The translations under genes were made by a program, and so were the position numbers. A stretch of DNA of 64,000 nucleotides from Orychophragmus violaceus (Eukaryota; Streptophyta; Magnoliopsida; Brassicales; Brassicaceae). The stretch lies in assembly GCA_030180135.1 (NCBI GenBank), contig CM058238.1, forward strand, positions 47,581,765 through 47,645,764, read 5' to 3'. Shown in pieces: positions 34,201 to 45,482 of this stretch; positions within the stretch are counted from its first letter, which is position 1; each line of letters opens with the position of its first letter. The notes under the pieces are model-generated. The model made no database searches. It was not told where the DNA came from and saw only the letters and a program-made list of their open reading frames with translations.

Positions 34201-34750
34201 TTTTGCGGACATGCTTCCCTAGACAAGCTTACTAAATCATTTCTCTAAGTCTCTATGGAAATGTGGTGGCACGTACTTTCGCCTTAGGCTATATTTCATG
34301 GCGGCCCATGTGGTGATGTGCTCGTAATGATGTCGTCTCCGCTCGGAGACGTCTCTGTCCCACCAAGATAATGTGGTCCATAAGTTGAGCCTTTTCTAAT
34401 ACCACCTTTCTCTAATTGTTGTACACGTGGTAGTCGAAATTTACTCCATCCTCTGTTCCCATATGAGATGTGCTTTGGATTGGCCTTTCCTTAAAAAGTA
34501 GGAGTTGTTAGTTTAATTTAGTTTGGTACTGGTCGTTGTAACTCGTCGTCACGCAATCGTCTGTGGTAAATTGGATCCATCGGTTAGTGATGAGCTCGCA
34601 GGTCTCTTGATACAGCATCGGCTGATCATCGTCCATCCTGGGCATCTCATCATTCGCATCTTCAGGTTAGATGTGGATGTGCGCATGCTGGCCTCACCGA
34701 GCTGGTAAGAGCGGAGGCTGCTTCTGCTGTTTAATATGCGGTGGTGGAGG
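31290..34750 (-). pseudogene. Decayed gag-pol of minus-strand Ty3 chromovirus
   Basis: Many frame breaks. Gag: MAKFIDGLYDHITRRL at about 34165-34120. Protease-like region: VDKLGLQVMKHLRPY to VVPMQVGYLLLG (33587-33387), with the active-site Asp region just upstream. RT: MLDELHRGSIFSKI, LRSGYHQVRMKEGDQWKKAF, MPFGLTNA (32776-32546). RNase H: IECDASSLRIGAALTQGG, ELYALLETWQHYL, VVIHTDHETLKHL (32140-31900). Integrase N-terminal zinc region and the VDISMDFVLGLSKIR block lie at about 31560-31330. All these blocks match the plus-strand CRM-like element. Confidence 0.85.
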
Positions 34751-35680
34751 TATCGGTTGAGGTTGCTCCAGCCGGTTTAGACATTCGCCGAGAGCTTGGA
34801 TCGCTCCGAGAAGCTGCACCATGTCGACCGGTGCGGCATTGTCACCGGCTGTGATACCTGCTCATTCAAACTTAGAAAACAATCAAACACAAAGGAAGAA
34901 AAGAAAACAAGCAACAAGGCAATATAAAAGGCAAAAAAAAAAAAAAAATGCAAAATCCACAAAATGAAATATGCAAAATAGAAATATGAAACTATATGGG
35001 CGAGATGCAATCCTAGACTAACCGGTTTACATTTTTTTACTTAAGAAAATCTAAAGCAACTAACTAATGCAGACCCTCTGGATAGATTGCAGCTGAGAAA
35101 TGTTAAACGCATCAAACAAGTAAGAGAAACAACATGTTCAATAATGCACAAAACCTAACTGTGATTAGTCAATGGGCTGCGAATGCACTTTCTAAGACTA
35201 TTCAGTTTCGGTTTGTAGTTTGTATGATGCACTTAAGCAAACTAAGAACTTTTGCAAGCATAACCGAGATTACCACACAAGCAATCAATTGAAAATAAAG
35301 GAACTAGACAGAACAAGGCAAGCTTAACCAATCGGCCGGTTAAGTAAATAAGCTATGACTATTATGCAAGTTTATGAATAAACTAAAAGACTAAAGAAAC
35401 CAAAACAAAAAAAACAGTAGTTGAATCAAACAAATCAACTAGGCAGAAGCACAAAAAAAAATCGATGCACAAACCCTATTGATGATTATGATGCAGCCGG
35501 TTCTCTAACAACTTAACAACTCCTTTTTTATTTACGATATGAATATGCAATAACTAGCTGAGAAAAAACTGAAATAAAGCTTGAAACACAATTGTTTTTT
35601 GAATTTTCGAATGATAGAAACATATAAACAAATCAGAAAAAGAGTAAGGATAGAGTGGACCGAATGGTTTCAAGAGCCCT
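34751..35680 (-). other. Ty3 leader, non-coding
   Basis: Lies between primer site and gag of the minus-strand element. A/T-rich with A runs; no frame recognised. Confidence 0.55.
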
Positions 35681-35693
35681 GGCTCTGATACCA
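35681..35693 (-). promoter_or_regulatory. Primer binding site, initiator Met tRNA
   Basis: Minus strand TGGTATCAGAGCC two bases inside the LTR end at 35696. Confidence 0.85.
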
Positions 35694-35695
35694 GA

Positions 35696-36235
35696 TGATG
35701 TAAGCTCAAGGATTGAAGCTCACAACGGACCGGACAGGGGCACAAAGTCTGGGGTAGAGTCGCTATCCCAAGGGGAAGCCACACAAGAAAAGAGGTTCAC
35801 GGCCACCAATGAGCAATAGAACTAGGGTAAATTTCTTTGATTAAGCGTGTGTTCAAAAGTAAAGAGTACATGGCTAAATAGCCTATGTTTTCGAAAACTA
35901 CCCAAAAAAATAAAACACATGGGCCTTAAGGCCTTGCAAGAAATAAGATTAAAAAATATTGAAAAATAAGGCCTCCTGGTCCTATGCACAACTGGCCTGG
36001 ATGGGCCGTGCGTTCTGTGTAATGAATCAAGGCTTGGATTACCTCGTTAAAAGCCTTGAAAAGAAAACCAAGTTAGATAAAACCTTGTAAGGGAAAAATA
36101 GTATAACATTTGGCCCACTGAGACGCCACAGTCTAAGGATCAACAGCTCCAATGGTGAAGATCACTGTTGTGTCATAGATTCTAAGAAATGGCAAAACAG
36201 ATGTACGGGCTGATCATGATCTAACTAAACCAAGT
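35696..36235 (-). repeat. Partial 5' LTR of minus-strand Ty3
   Basis: Minus strand ends GAGCTTACATCA like 17497. It contains TTTTAACGAGGTAATCC (about 36057-36041) and TACTATTTTTCCCTTA, the block shared with 49680-49755. The hairpin here is weak: four outer pairs are kept. The 5' part of the LTR is missing at 36235. Confidence 0.7.
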
Positions 36236-36435
36236 TCTTCTTGATATCGACTATGTTGTTCCTGGTGATAAAATTCTCCATGGCTCGGTTGAATTTCTCC
36301 GTGAGCATTCGTTGGCCAGATCGGGTGCGCGTCCACTATGGTTGGGAGAGGCTCGGCTTGGTCAGTCTGGTCCATCTCGGTCGAACCAATGTATCATCAT
36401 TAACTTATTTTCCGACTAAACCGTGTGCACCTTAA
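36236..36435. other. Short segment of unclear origin between two Ty3 fragments
   Basis: Separates the minus-strand and plus-strand Ty3 remnants. No domain seen; could be displaced Ty3 RT-region DNA. Confidence 0.35.
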
Positions 36436-38128
36436 GAAAGTTTTAAAGACTCTTCATCAAGAAGGTCACTATGCTAACCTCAAGAAGTGCACCTTCTGCA
36501 CTATTCAACACAATGGTCTCACTTCTCACGGGTGTGATCAGGAAGGACGTGGCCTTCAAATGGGGACCAGTGCAAGAGGAGGCGATTCAGAAGATTAATG
36601 ATTGTTTAACTAAATTTGAAAAAATGTTTGAGATTGAATATGATGCTTCAGTTTTAGGAATTGGAGTCGTGTTCATTCAAGGAGGCCAGCCCGTGTCTTA
36701 TATCAGTGAGAAACTAAGCGGAGCCACTCTTAACTATCCCACCTAAGAAAAGGACTTGAATGGCTTGGTCAGATCTTTGGAGACATGGCAGCTTATCTTT
36801 TGGCCAAGGAATTCGTGATCCACACAAATCATTAGACACTCAAGAGGAGGCATATTAGATGGCTAGAATTCGTGGAGACTTTCCCTTACATCATCAAATT
36901 TAAGAAGGGAAAAGAAAACATAGTGGTTGAGACCCTTTCCAGGAGATATGACTTGATCATCAAGCCAAGGTCATGGGATTCTAGCATATACAGGATAACT
37001 ATGAAGAAGATTCAGATTTTAGTGAAATCTTTCAGGATGGCAGCAAAGAAGCTAATTGACAGTTCTACTTGCATAAAGGATTTATGTTCAGAGATAAATG
37101 GTTGTGCATTCCTCAGGGCTAAATGAGAGAGCTTATGTTCTGTGAGTCTCATTGATAAGGATTGATGGGACACTTTTGCATGGACAAGACACTGAGTGTT
37201 CTGGTTGATCACATACTATGGCCTCAAATGCATCACATACCTTAGAACAAAGTCCATGTCACATACCTACATTTTTTATGCCTTTATCTATTACTTACAA
37301 GTCTTGGGTGAATATTTCTATGGACTTTTTGTTAGGTTTATCTAAGATCAGGCACAAGGATGTCATTTTTGTGGATGTAGGCTGGTTCTCAAATATGGCA
37401 CATTTCATTCCATGTGCACAAGACTAATGATCCCATACAGACTGCATATTTAGTTTTTAGGGAAGTGGTGAGGTTACATGGACTACCACGATCCATATTA
37501 ATAAACAAAGACACGAAGTTCATGAGACATTTATGGAGAACGCTTCGGAGAAAGCTCGGAGGCAAACTACACTTCTCTACCACGTGCCATCCTCAAACAT
37601 ATGGCCAAACCGAGGTTGTCAACAAGACTTTATCTACCCTATTAAAAGCCATGGTTAGTAAAAAATATGAGTAATTGGTTAGATTGTCTACCGCACATTG
37701 AACATGCTAACCACTCTGCTACTAAGCTGTCACCGTTAGACTGTGTATGGATTTGAGCTATAAACCCCCTCAGACTTGAATAAATTGCCGCGACTGGAGT
37801 TCGCCAATAAGGACAGAGAAAGCATATGTGAGATAATCAAGAAGATGAATCAGAAAACTAAGGCCAATCTGGAGAAGAAGATGGCCCAATACAAACGTCA
37901 AGCAGACAAAAAGAGGAAGGAGATCTTCGTTGAACCATGATATTGGGTGTGGTTGCACATGATACTAGAGAGGATTCCAAACCAGTCTTGGAGAGTATCA
38001 ACAACAACGCCTCAGAGTTGAACTTCCAGGTGAGTTAAACATTTCACCAAGCTTTAATGTTAGATATTTATCTCCTTTTGTGCAGATGATGATGTTCTAA
38101 GCTCAGAACCTTCTTAAGAGGGTGGGAA
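36436..38128 (+). pseudogene. Decayed Ty3 chromovirus pol (RT end, RNase H, integrase)
   Basis: RT end HYANLKKCTFC (36464-36500), then a deletion. RNase H: IEYDASVLGIGVVFIQGGQP and SEKLSGATLNYPT (36630-36746), stop, LETWQ, then KKGKENIV (36905-36930). Integrase: WVNISMDFLLGLSKIRHKD (37306-37365), MAHFIPC, frame break, VFREVVRLHGLPRSI, TTCHPQTYGQTEVVNKTL with the catalytic Glu (37580-37635). The C-terminal part lies at about 37700-38128 with several stops. It leads directly into an LTR at 38129. Confidence 0.8.
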
Positions 38129-39150
38129 TGATGAGGAAATCAATGTAGCCAAGATGGATCAACCGTTTGTGACTGATCTAGGCCGTATGAGCAATGAATT
38201 ATGTCGATTGTCGAGCCAAGCTGATGCTGAATTGATGAACCCGCCTTTGCCAGCACTAGCAATCAGCCAAAGCCATTTCCGGCCATGAAGAATGCAAAAA
38301 GGACATGATCAAGCTACATGAAGATCATAGAAGAATTCAACCGTGCCTTGGAGACCTTAATCACACATACCAACATAGGAGAAATTACAAAGTATTTGGA
38401 CTAGCTGGGCATGACCAGCCGTTCTGAATCAGTTGGCTATGCAAATTGCCGAAACGAGCCGCATAAACACCACCGAGCCATCCGGCCCAGCCTAAGGACT
38501 CTTACAACATGTATATCATTCTAGAGAAGAAGACACTCAATACCACATGCCCATACCAGACCCATCCATTTGGCTCTGCCCAACAGCTGAATGGCGCATG
38601 ATCTAGAATGACAGCCCATCCGTGATTTTCACCATCCGAGCCGTCGAGCCTAAGACCGTGAAATCTCTTTGGGCCAAGTTTTACACTCTTTTGCCTTGGT
38701 GGGTTTTATCCCAATGGGTTTTCCCACAAAGGTTTTAAATTAGGTAATCCAAGGCTCGATCAATGAGAAAGAGACTACACAGCCTGTTCTTTCCTTGTTT
38801 TTATCTGCTGTATTTTCAACAAGCCCATTATGCCTTGTTAAGATCCTCGTATGTCTTGTAAATGTTTAAGAAATTTTATAACAAAGTATTATTCAGACAA
38901 AGTTTCTTTCCCTAAACCGCTAGCTGATTTGAACAAGGTTGTGAGGTTTTCCCTTGCTTTTAAGATCACTTGTTCCTTGCATACTATCCACACACCATCT
39001 ATTGACACCAGTAGAGAGAGAGAGACAAATTCCAACAGGAAGCTGCTCGTGTTCCATACTCCATGGATACCTATGGACAAGAAGAGAGAGCCCTTTGGCC
39101 AGCTTCTTGTTCCTATGACCAGCTTAATGTGAGATCCTCCTTGAATCTTA
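38129..39150 (+). repeat. Ty3 chromovirus LTR with C-terminal coding extension remnant
   Basis: Follows the purine tract AAGAGGGTGGGAA and starts TGATGAGG as at 49294 and 55152. It encodes GNDEEINV and a remnant of the extension (FNRALETLITHTNIGEITKYLD near 38340-38402). It also has the hairpin (38694-38732), the TTTTAAATTAGGTAATCC block and a final part like GAAGAGAGAGCCCTTTGGCC (about 39080-39102). Confidence 0.65.
38694..38732 (+). other. LTR inverted repeat (hairpin), variant arms
   Basis: CCTTGGTGGG (38694-38703) pairs with CCCACAAAGG (38723-38732) at 9 of 10 positions around a CCCAATGGG core. Confidence 0.5.
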
Positions 39151-39728
39151 CATAAGTGCCCAAAATAAAGAGTTATGATCCACACAGAGGCTAGAGAGTA
39201 TCAATCTAAAGATGAAGAGGAGAAAATAGCTAAAGAGGATTCAAATGAGATAGTATCCAGACTACGGATAATTCATTGTCATTAGGATAGTTCTCAACCT
39301 TACAGCCCACCCTGATGATACTGCTCAAAGGGTGACCATCTTCTAGACTATATGCACCATAAAAATCAAAGTAACTAATTTTATTAATGATGATGGATCT
39401 TGTGCCAATGTGGCAAGTGACTACGTGGTCACTAAACTCAGTCTATAAAGGACTAAACATCCTTATACTTGAAAGCAAACTCCAAGAAATAGAATCCTCT
39501 CGCTCAAAAATGATTGATGGAATACTAAGCTTAAGTAAAAATCAACAAACTTTATTGCAAGGTGAAAATGTTCCTTCATTGATTTGTCCATCTTGGTCAT
39601 CTTGGTAACATCTAGGATCATTAATCAAATGTGATCTGCCTTTGTTGTGCTGGTATGAGGTGAGTCAGCTCCACCACGGCTGTAAGACATGGGGGGGTGA
39701 AAGGATGCATGACCGGGGGTAAGGTGTG
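39151..39728 (+). pseudogene. Internally deleted Ty3 internal region (protease trace)
   Basis: Between two LTRs. A trace INDDGSCANVASDYVVTKLSL (about 39384-39447) matches the IIDGGSCTN...VDKLGL protease block of the 52 kb copy. The rest of gag-pol is gone. Confidence 0.5.
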
Positions 39729-39952
39729 TGATGAGGTCACAGAACCTGAGCAACCACAAGTACAACTTGTTAGAGCTGGACCAAGAAACAAGAGTGCTAT
39801 AGGAGGAGTTCAACAAGGCAGTGGAACATCTACTCAAATTGAACTAGCCTATCTTAGAATCTTCTGAGCAAGAACAAGCAGAATACAACAAGATCAAGCT
39901 ATTCAACATCCAAGATGGACCAAGCATCAACCTAAGCCTGCATACTGCCCAT
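39729..39952 (+). repeat. Ty3 LTR, 5' part, interrupted by Athila
   Basis: Starts TGATGAGG after GGGGGTAAGG. It keeps EEFNKAVEHLLKL (about 39796-39838) from the LTR-coded extension. It is interrupted at 39953 and continues at 46653. Confidence 0.6.
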
Positions 39953-41004
39953 TGATACGATCAGGTTTTAATCCCTAGATCTACACTGCAAGTGCACAGA
40001 TGTGAACTAGTAGTATATAGGGTATTAAAATCCACAGAGACTCAAGATCTTGCGATAGATTGTAGAATTTCAGGTTAAGTTAGGTAAAGCAGTAAAAAGC
40101 AGTAAATCAGAGCAGAAAAGTAAATAAATCGGTTTTTGTAAACAATCAAACGAAGCGTCAGGTCAAGGCAGTTCTCAGGAAATCAGGACTATAGGCAATC
40201 AATCAATCGGGATCAAATTAAGAACTGTTCTAGAACTAGAATCACAGATTTATAACAGACCAACTTTCGTTGCGAATAATATCTATGTCTAACAACCTAG
40301 CAAGCCAACTTTCGTTGCGAATCCTAGAGTTCTAAACAAGCATTAATCTCAGGTTCTTTCGTTCACAATTCTCCTAAGCCAAATTTCTTTGCGAATAGTT
40401 AAATTGCTCATCTAGGTTCTTTCTAGTTAATTAATCAACTTTCGTTGCAGAAATTAACCTAACATCAATAATCTAAGTGGCCAATTCAGATCAAGCATTA
40501 AGAACAACCCTAGATGAAGAACTAACATATATGAATCCCTACAGATTGATCAACCTATAATTCCATGAAATCCCCTACGAGAATCCCTAAACCTAACAGG
40601 TAAACTACTCAGACATGGCTATTGAAGCAAAAAACATGATGAATAGAAAACCAAATAGCATAAAATAAAATAAGAAACTGGGGTTCAAAATCTCTTCTCT
40701 TTTGAGTACAAGATCAGCCCCTAACTCTCTCGAAGTAAAATAATGTGTAGCCTAAACAATGGCTTAAAACCCCTAATATAATGATCTAATCACGGCTGGG
40801 GCTTCTTTGTAATTATGAGAAACTTTTGGGCCAAAGTGCAATTTCCAAATTCTTCATTAAACACTACGAGAATAGTTGTGTCAACCTTGTGTCGATCGAT
40901 GCACATTGTGTGTCGATCGACACAGGTGTTAAATATGGGCAGTGAACTTTTCCTCTCGGGTAAATGCTCCCAAATGCTCCCAAATGCGCCATAATGCGCC
41001 ATAA
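39953..41004 (-). repeat. Athila LTR A, truncated
   Basis: Carries the outer CCCAT duplication. Pairs best with LTR C. The U3 end (about 150 bp) is missing where the AT repeat begins. It has a motif pair at about 40893-40923. Confidence 0.8.
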
Positions 41005-41006
41005 TA

Positions 41007-41033
41007 AATATATATATATATATATATATATAT
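41007..41033. repeat. (AT)n microsatellite
   Basis: About 13 AT units at the truncation point of LTR A. Confidence 0.9.
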
Positions 41034-41335
41034 GATTAGGACATATATATGTTAATATTATGGTTTGGGTTAGCCCATTTATAACTAAATGTTATGTTAA
41101 TTACATGTGTGTTTGATTATTGAATCAAACGAGTGAGTTGCCGAACAAAAGGAAACATATTGGAGAGACCTCTTGTGAAATTTTAACCAATTTGAGATTA
41201 AATGTCAATGGTACTCGCATTCCGTTGCAAATAAGTTTGTGTGCATGTGGATATCGGTAGAGGCACCACATTTAGAGTGCTAAGATAATTTCGAATTGCC
41301 TTTTTTTATTCCGCTGCGAAACATTCATGTATATT
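41034..41335. other. Insert of unknown origin, LTR-like at its right end
   Basis: About 300 bp between LTR A and LTR B. It contains ATTCCGTTGCAA and TTCCGCTGCGAAACA, wording seen at the end of some plant copia LTRs, and TGTTAATATTATGG near 41049. I could not find a flanking duplication. Confidence 0.3.
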
Positions 41336-42498
41336 TGATACGATCAGGTTTTAATCCCTAGATCTACACTGCAAGTGCACAGACGTGAACTAGTAGTATA
41401 TAGGGTATCGAATCCACAGAGACTCTAGACTCTTGCGATAGATTATAGAGTTTAAGGTTAAGCTAGGTAGAAGCGTTAGAAAGCAGTAAATCAAAACAGA
41501 AAGTAAGTAAACAGTTTGTAAATCAGAAGGCGAAGGCGTCAGGTCAAGGGAGTTCTCAGGAAATCAGGAACATAGGCTAATCAATCAATCGGGATCTAAT
41601 TAAGAACTGTTCTAGAACTAGAATCACAGAATTATAACAGACCAACTTTCGTTGCGAATATTATCTATGTCTAACAACCTAGCAAGCCAACTTTCGTTGC
41701 GAATCCTAGAGTTCTAAACAAGCATTAATCTCAGGTTCTTTCATTCACAATTATCCTAAGACAATTTTTTTGCGAATAGTCAAATTGCTCATCTAGGTTC
41801 TTTCTAGTTAATTAATCAACTTTCGTTGCAGAAATCAACATAATATCAATAATCTAAGTGGCCAATTCAGATCAAGCAATAAGAATAACCCTAGATGAAT
41901 AACTAGAAAGATATGAATCCCTACAGATTTATCAATCTATAATTCCATGAAATCCCTTGTGAGAATCCCTAAACCTAACTGGTAGACTACTCAGACATGA
42001 TCATTGAAACTGAAGACATGTTGAATAGAAAACCAAATAGCATATAATAGATAAAGAAACTGGGGTTAGAAATCTCTTCTCTCTCAAGTACAAGATTAGC
42101 CCCTAACTCTCTCAAAAATAAAATAATGCGTAGCCTAAACAATGGCTTAAAAACCCTAATATAATGATATAATTACGGCTGGGGCTTCTTTGTAATTATG
42201 AAAAACTTCTGGGCTTTTGCACAATTTCTAAACTCTTCATTTACACCTCCGATTCCATCTCGCATGTGTGTCGATCGATTCCACAGGTGTGTCGATCGAC
42301 ACAATAGTCTGATATTGACAATGAACTCTTCCTCTCAGCCAAATGCTATAAAATGCTCCAGAATGCGCCATAATGTCCAATTCCGCTCCAAACGTCCCTA
42401 GACCTGTAAACACACCTAAAAGACTCTAAAACATAATAAAAGACTCGATAAATAAGACATATAAAATGGTTAAAAGCCCTAAAATCCATAGTATATCA
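41336..42498 (-). repeat. Athila LTR B (1163 bp)
   Basis: TGATACGATCAGG to AGTATATCA, complete, adjoining the polypurine tract at 42499-42512. Motif pair at about 42265-42303. It differs from LTR A and LTR C at many positions (for example 41420-41560). Confidence 0.85.
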
Positions 42499-42512
42499 AC
42501 TCCCCCATACTT
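42499..42512 (-). promoter_or_regulatory. Athila terminal polypurine tract
   Basis: Minus strand AAGTATGGGGGAGT next to LTR B. Internal copies lie at 42666-42679 and 43398-43411. Confidence 0.75.
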
Positions 42513-43798
42513 AGCTTTTGCTTTTCCTCAAGCAAACAGAAAACCAAGATCAGAAGAAGAAGTTTGAAAACTTCAGAAACTCGTTTTATCGTAGGAGCAC
42601 CACACTCAGATTCGCCTTAGTAAGCCACATGAAAATGAACCTGCAGACATCAAGACCAACATATACTTCCCCCACACTTATCAATTGTCCTAAGTAAACT
42701 CCACAATCACATCCAGAGCAATCAAATTCACCACACTGACTTATATAAGAAATTAAGTGCGGCCTCACCGAGGGATTATCGATCAAAGAACACATGGATT
42801 CTTACCATGTTAGAATCTGACTACTCAACTGTTGCTTCTGGTCCCTTTCTTCTCTTTTCCTTCCTTAGAAACTGATTTTTCCCCACTGGGTATCATTTTA
42901 TTTTTTCTATCAGTGCTCTTTCCTTTTTATTTGGGGTATAACTTTGGACCTTTCCATGGATACACATGAGGTAATAGAGGTCTCTACCACTCCCGTGACC
43001 ACTTCGAAGCTACTAGCTTATCCTTGGTTATTTGTTTTTTTAATTTCTCAAGGAAGGGGAGAAGGGAACCATAATCAAACAGGTTTACAAGTTGTGCCAA
43101 GACTAACAGGAGATTCCGACTCAAAGTATACAAAACCCCTAGGTGAGAAAAATTATAAATGCGAAGTCAGTAATGGATCCTCCGATTACCTGAAGTGATA
43201 TTGGTGTCCTCAGTAGGCTGATCTGCATTGGGTTTTCTAATAGTCATAGATTGATCCTGCAAGCTCATCCCAATGGTCACTTAAGTTCCTGCAAGTGTGA
43301 TAATCTCCTCAAAAAGTCATTGTTTCCTACTTAGTTTGACTCAATAAAACAAATTGGACTGACTCTAAGAAAACAAAAGATGGTGCGTCAGTAGCTACCT
43401 CCCCCACACTTGAAACACACTGTCCCCAGTGGTGTCAAGCTTAGGCTCGGTAAGAAAAGAAACAGAATGAAAATAAACCAAAAAAGGTTCAGAACACTTA
43501 CCTGTCGTCGACCTGCGTCGATCAATGCCACTAGTGGTATCGATCGATGCGAGGTGAATATGCTCGCGGTTATGCAGATAACCGGTGTCTGAACAGCAAT
43601 TGAGTCTGCGAACCGTAAATCGCAACTGTGTCGACCGATGCGCTATGTGTGTCGATCGATGCAATGCGATTCTGTCTGTTTCTCACACTTTTGAACACAT
43701 AAAAATAAAAAAATCAAAAACACCAGGGCGCTTGTGGGTTGCCTCCCACTCAGCGCTTGTTTAAAGTCAGTAGCTTGACTATGGAAAGGAGATTGGAC
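42513..43798 (-). other. Athila 3' non-coding region
   Basis: Matches 4874-6178 and 57920-59257. Contains polypurine tracts at 42666-42679 and 43398-43411, the AGCGCTGAGTGGGAG block near 43748 (reverse) and motif pairs at about 43508-43552 and 43628-43662. No gene seen. Confidence 0.65.
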
Positions 43799-45352
43799 TT
43801 ATGGGGGATTCAACAGAGACTTGGAGTGTCTCTGTGAATGTCTCTTCATCCAAGGTGGCGTATAAGCATTCGGATCATGAGATCTCCCATGGAAGGAGCG
43901 AACAAAACCAGGGCGGGAGTGAAGCGTGGGTGGGATACTGCATCTTCCTGCATTCACAGCTGAGGGATTAGGAGATTTTAGTTTAGAAGAGTCATACATG
44001 TGCTTTGGTGGGTGGAAGAGATTTGGAGCTTTCTGCCATCTTTGGTGTTAGAGCAAGTTCAGAATGAACTGCCATCTTTCTTTCTCCAATAGGAACCTCT
44101 GGTTCCACCTCAACACTGAAGCTCTGTCCATCAATGGTGGCTCTCTGCTTCCTATCCATCTTGAACTGCAATGGCTTATCTCCCAGTTAGAGATCAATCA
44201 GACCACGTCTCACATCTATCACAGCTCCAGCAGTAGCTAAGAATGATCTTCCAAGCAGAATAGGATCATTTGGCTCAACATTATACTTCAGCACTACAAA
44301 GTCCGTTGGAATCAAGTAGTTTCCAGCTCTTACATGAATGTCCTCAAGAACTCCTTCTGGATACTTCTTTGAACGATCAACTAGGATAAGAGAGATCCTT
44401 GTAGGCTGGAAATCCATCATTCCTAATCTCCCAGCCACAAAGTATGGCATGAGATTCACACCAGATCCTAAGTCGCACAGAGATTCCTTGAATCTGTCCT
44501 TAGAGATGGAACAGTCTAGCACAAAGGCTCATGGGTCTGGTATCTTCTCTGTAATCTGAATCAGCTTCTTTTCAATCAATTTCATGCAGTTAGCCACGTC
44601 TAGCTCCTGTTTAGACAGTTTATGAGCCTTAGGATATGACACATATGGCTTATAGACTCGTTCTAGGACTGTTGCAGGTTTCTGGTTCCGTCTGCGATCT
44701 GTGTCGATCGATGCAAGAGATGTGTCGATCGACACAAGGTGATTATGTTCAAATTCATCAGACGTATCGGGGATGCATCGAATCGACATCGAGGCTGTGT
44801 CGATCGACGCATGTCTCAGACATACAGTATTCATCTAGAAAATCCGAGATTATGCTCTCTTCTTCTTCCAGCAAGTCAATCTCATCTCTTATGGTCACAT
44901 CATTGATGAATTTGTTATGTTCAGCTTTCCCAGCTCCATTCTGCCTCTGCACAGCTCCAGCCGTCTGTTGAACTCGAACATCCAGAGGGCTGAATACTCA
45001 GGGACTCAAACTTCCCATTTATGTCCAAGTACAGAGCATCAAGCTTATCATTGAAGTCCACTGTACTCTTCTCCTGTCTTTCCAGAAATTGCTCCATCAT
45101 ACTTATCAGCTTATCAGACTGCGTATTTTGAGGAGGAACAAGCTGATATGATGAAAATTCATAATCTCTGGTGAATGAATAAGAACCATAGTCTCTGCAA
45201 AATGAGTTATTCTGCTGACTTTCCAAGATCCGTTCCAACATTCCTATCATCTTACGCGCTATGTCGATCGATGCAAAGTAGTGTCGATCGATGCTAATCG
45301 CGAGCAAGTGTCGATCGATGCCCAGGTGGTGTCGATCGACGCAAGGTGATTC
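43799..45352 (-). pseudogene. Athila gag tail and protease remnant
   Basis: Minus strand, broken frames. 45307-44921 has MMEQFLERQEKSTVDFNDKLDAL, like the 56702-61464 element. 44950-44529 has EIDLLEEEESIISDFLDEYC and motif pairs. 44522-44187 is a 111-residue frame with DLGSGVNLMPYFVAGRLG and PILLGRSFLATAGAVIDV, an Athila-type retropepsin with Gly/Ser around the active Asp. 43999-43799 has AYTPPWMKRHSQRHSKSLL at its end, then the 3' region begins. Pol downstream of protease is absent, and the Gag core domain upstream is also missing. Confidence 0.7.
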
Positions 45353-45459
45353 TGGTCGTACCTAAAACGCAAAAAGAAAAGAAAAATCAGTAACCAAAAA
45401 CAAAAACGAAAAACCTAGTCTAAACCCTAAGTTCAAATCTATCGAAGACTCAAAAGAGT

Positions 45460-45476
45460 CCCCGGAAACGGCGCCA
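45460..45476 (-). promoter_or_regulatory. Athila primer binding site, tRNA-Asp type
   Basis: Minus strand TGGCGCCGTTTCCGGGG, six bases inside LTR C. It is complementary to the 3' end of plant tRNA-Asp with one mismatch. Confidence 0.85.
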
Positions 45477-45482
45477 AAAACT

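Larger units (their letters stand above)
31290..36235 (-). mobile_element. Ty3 chromovirus (CRM/Galadriel-like), minus strand, 3'-truncated
   Basis: Minus-strand order: partial 5' LTR (36235-35696), initiator-Met primer site (35681-35693), leader (35680 to about 34750), gag, protease, RT, RNase H and part of integrase, ending inside the integrase core at about 31290. No 3' LTR and no target duplication found. Its sequence is close to the 49294-56112 element. Confidence 0.8.
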
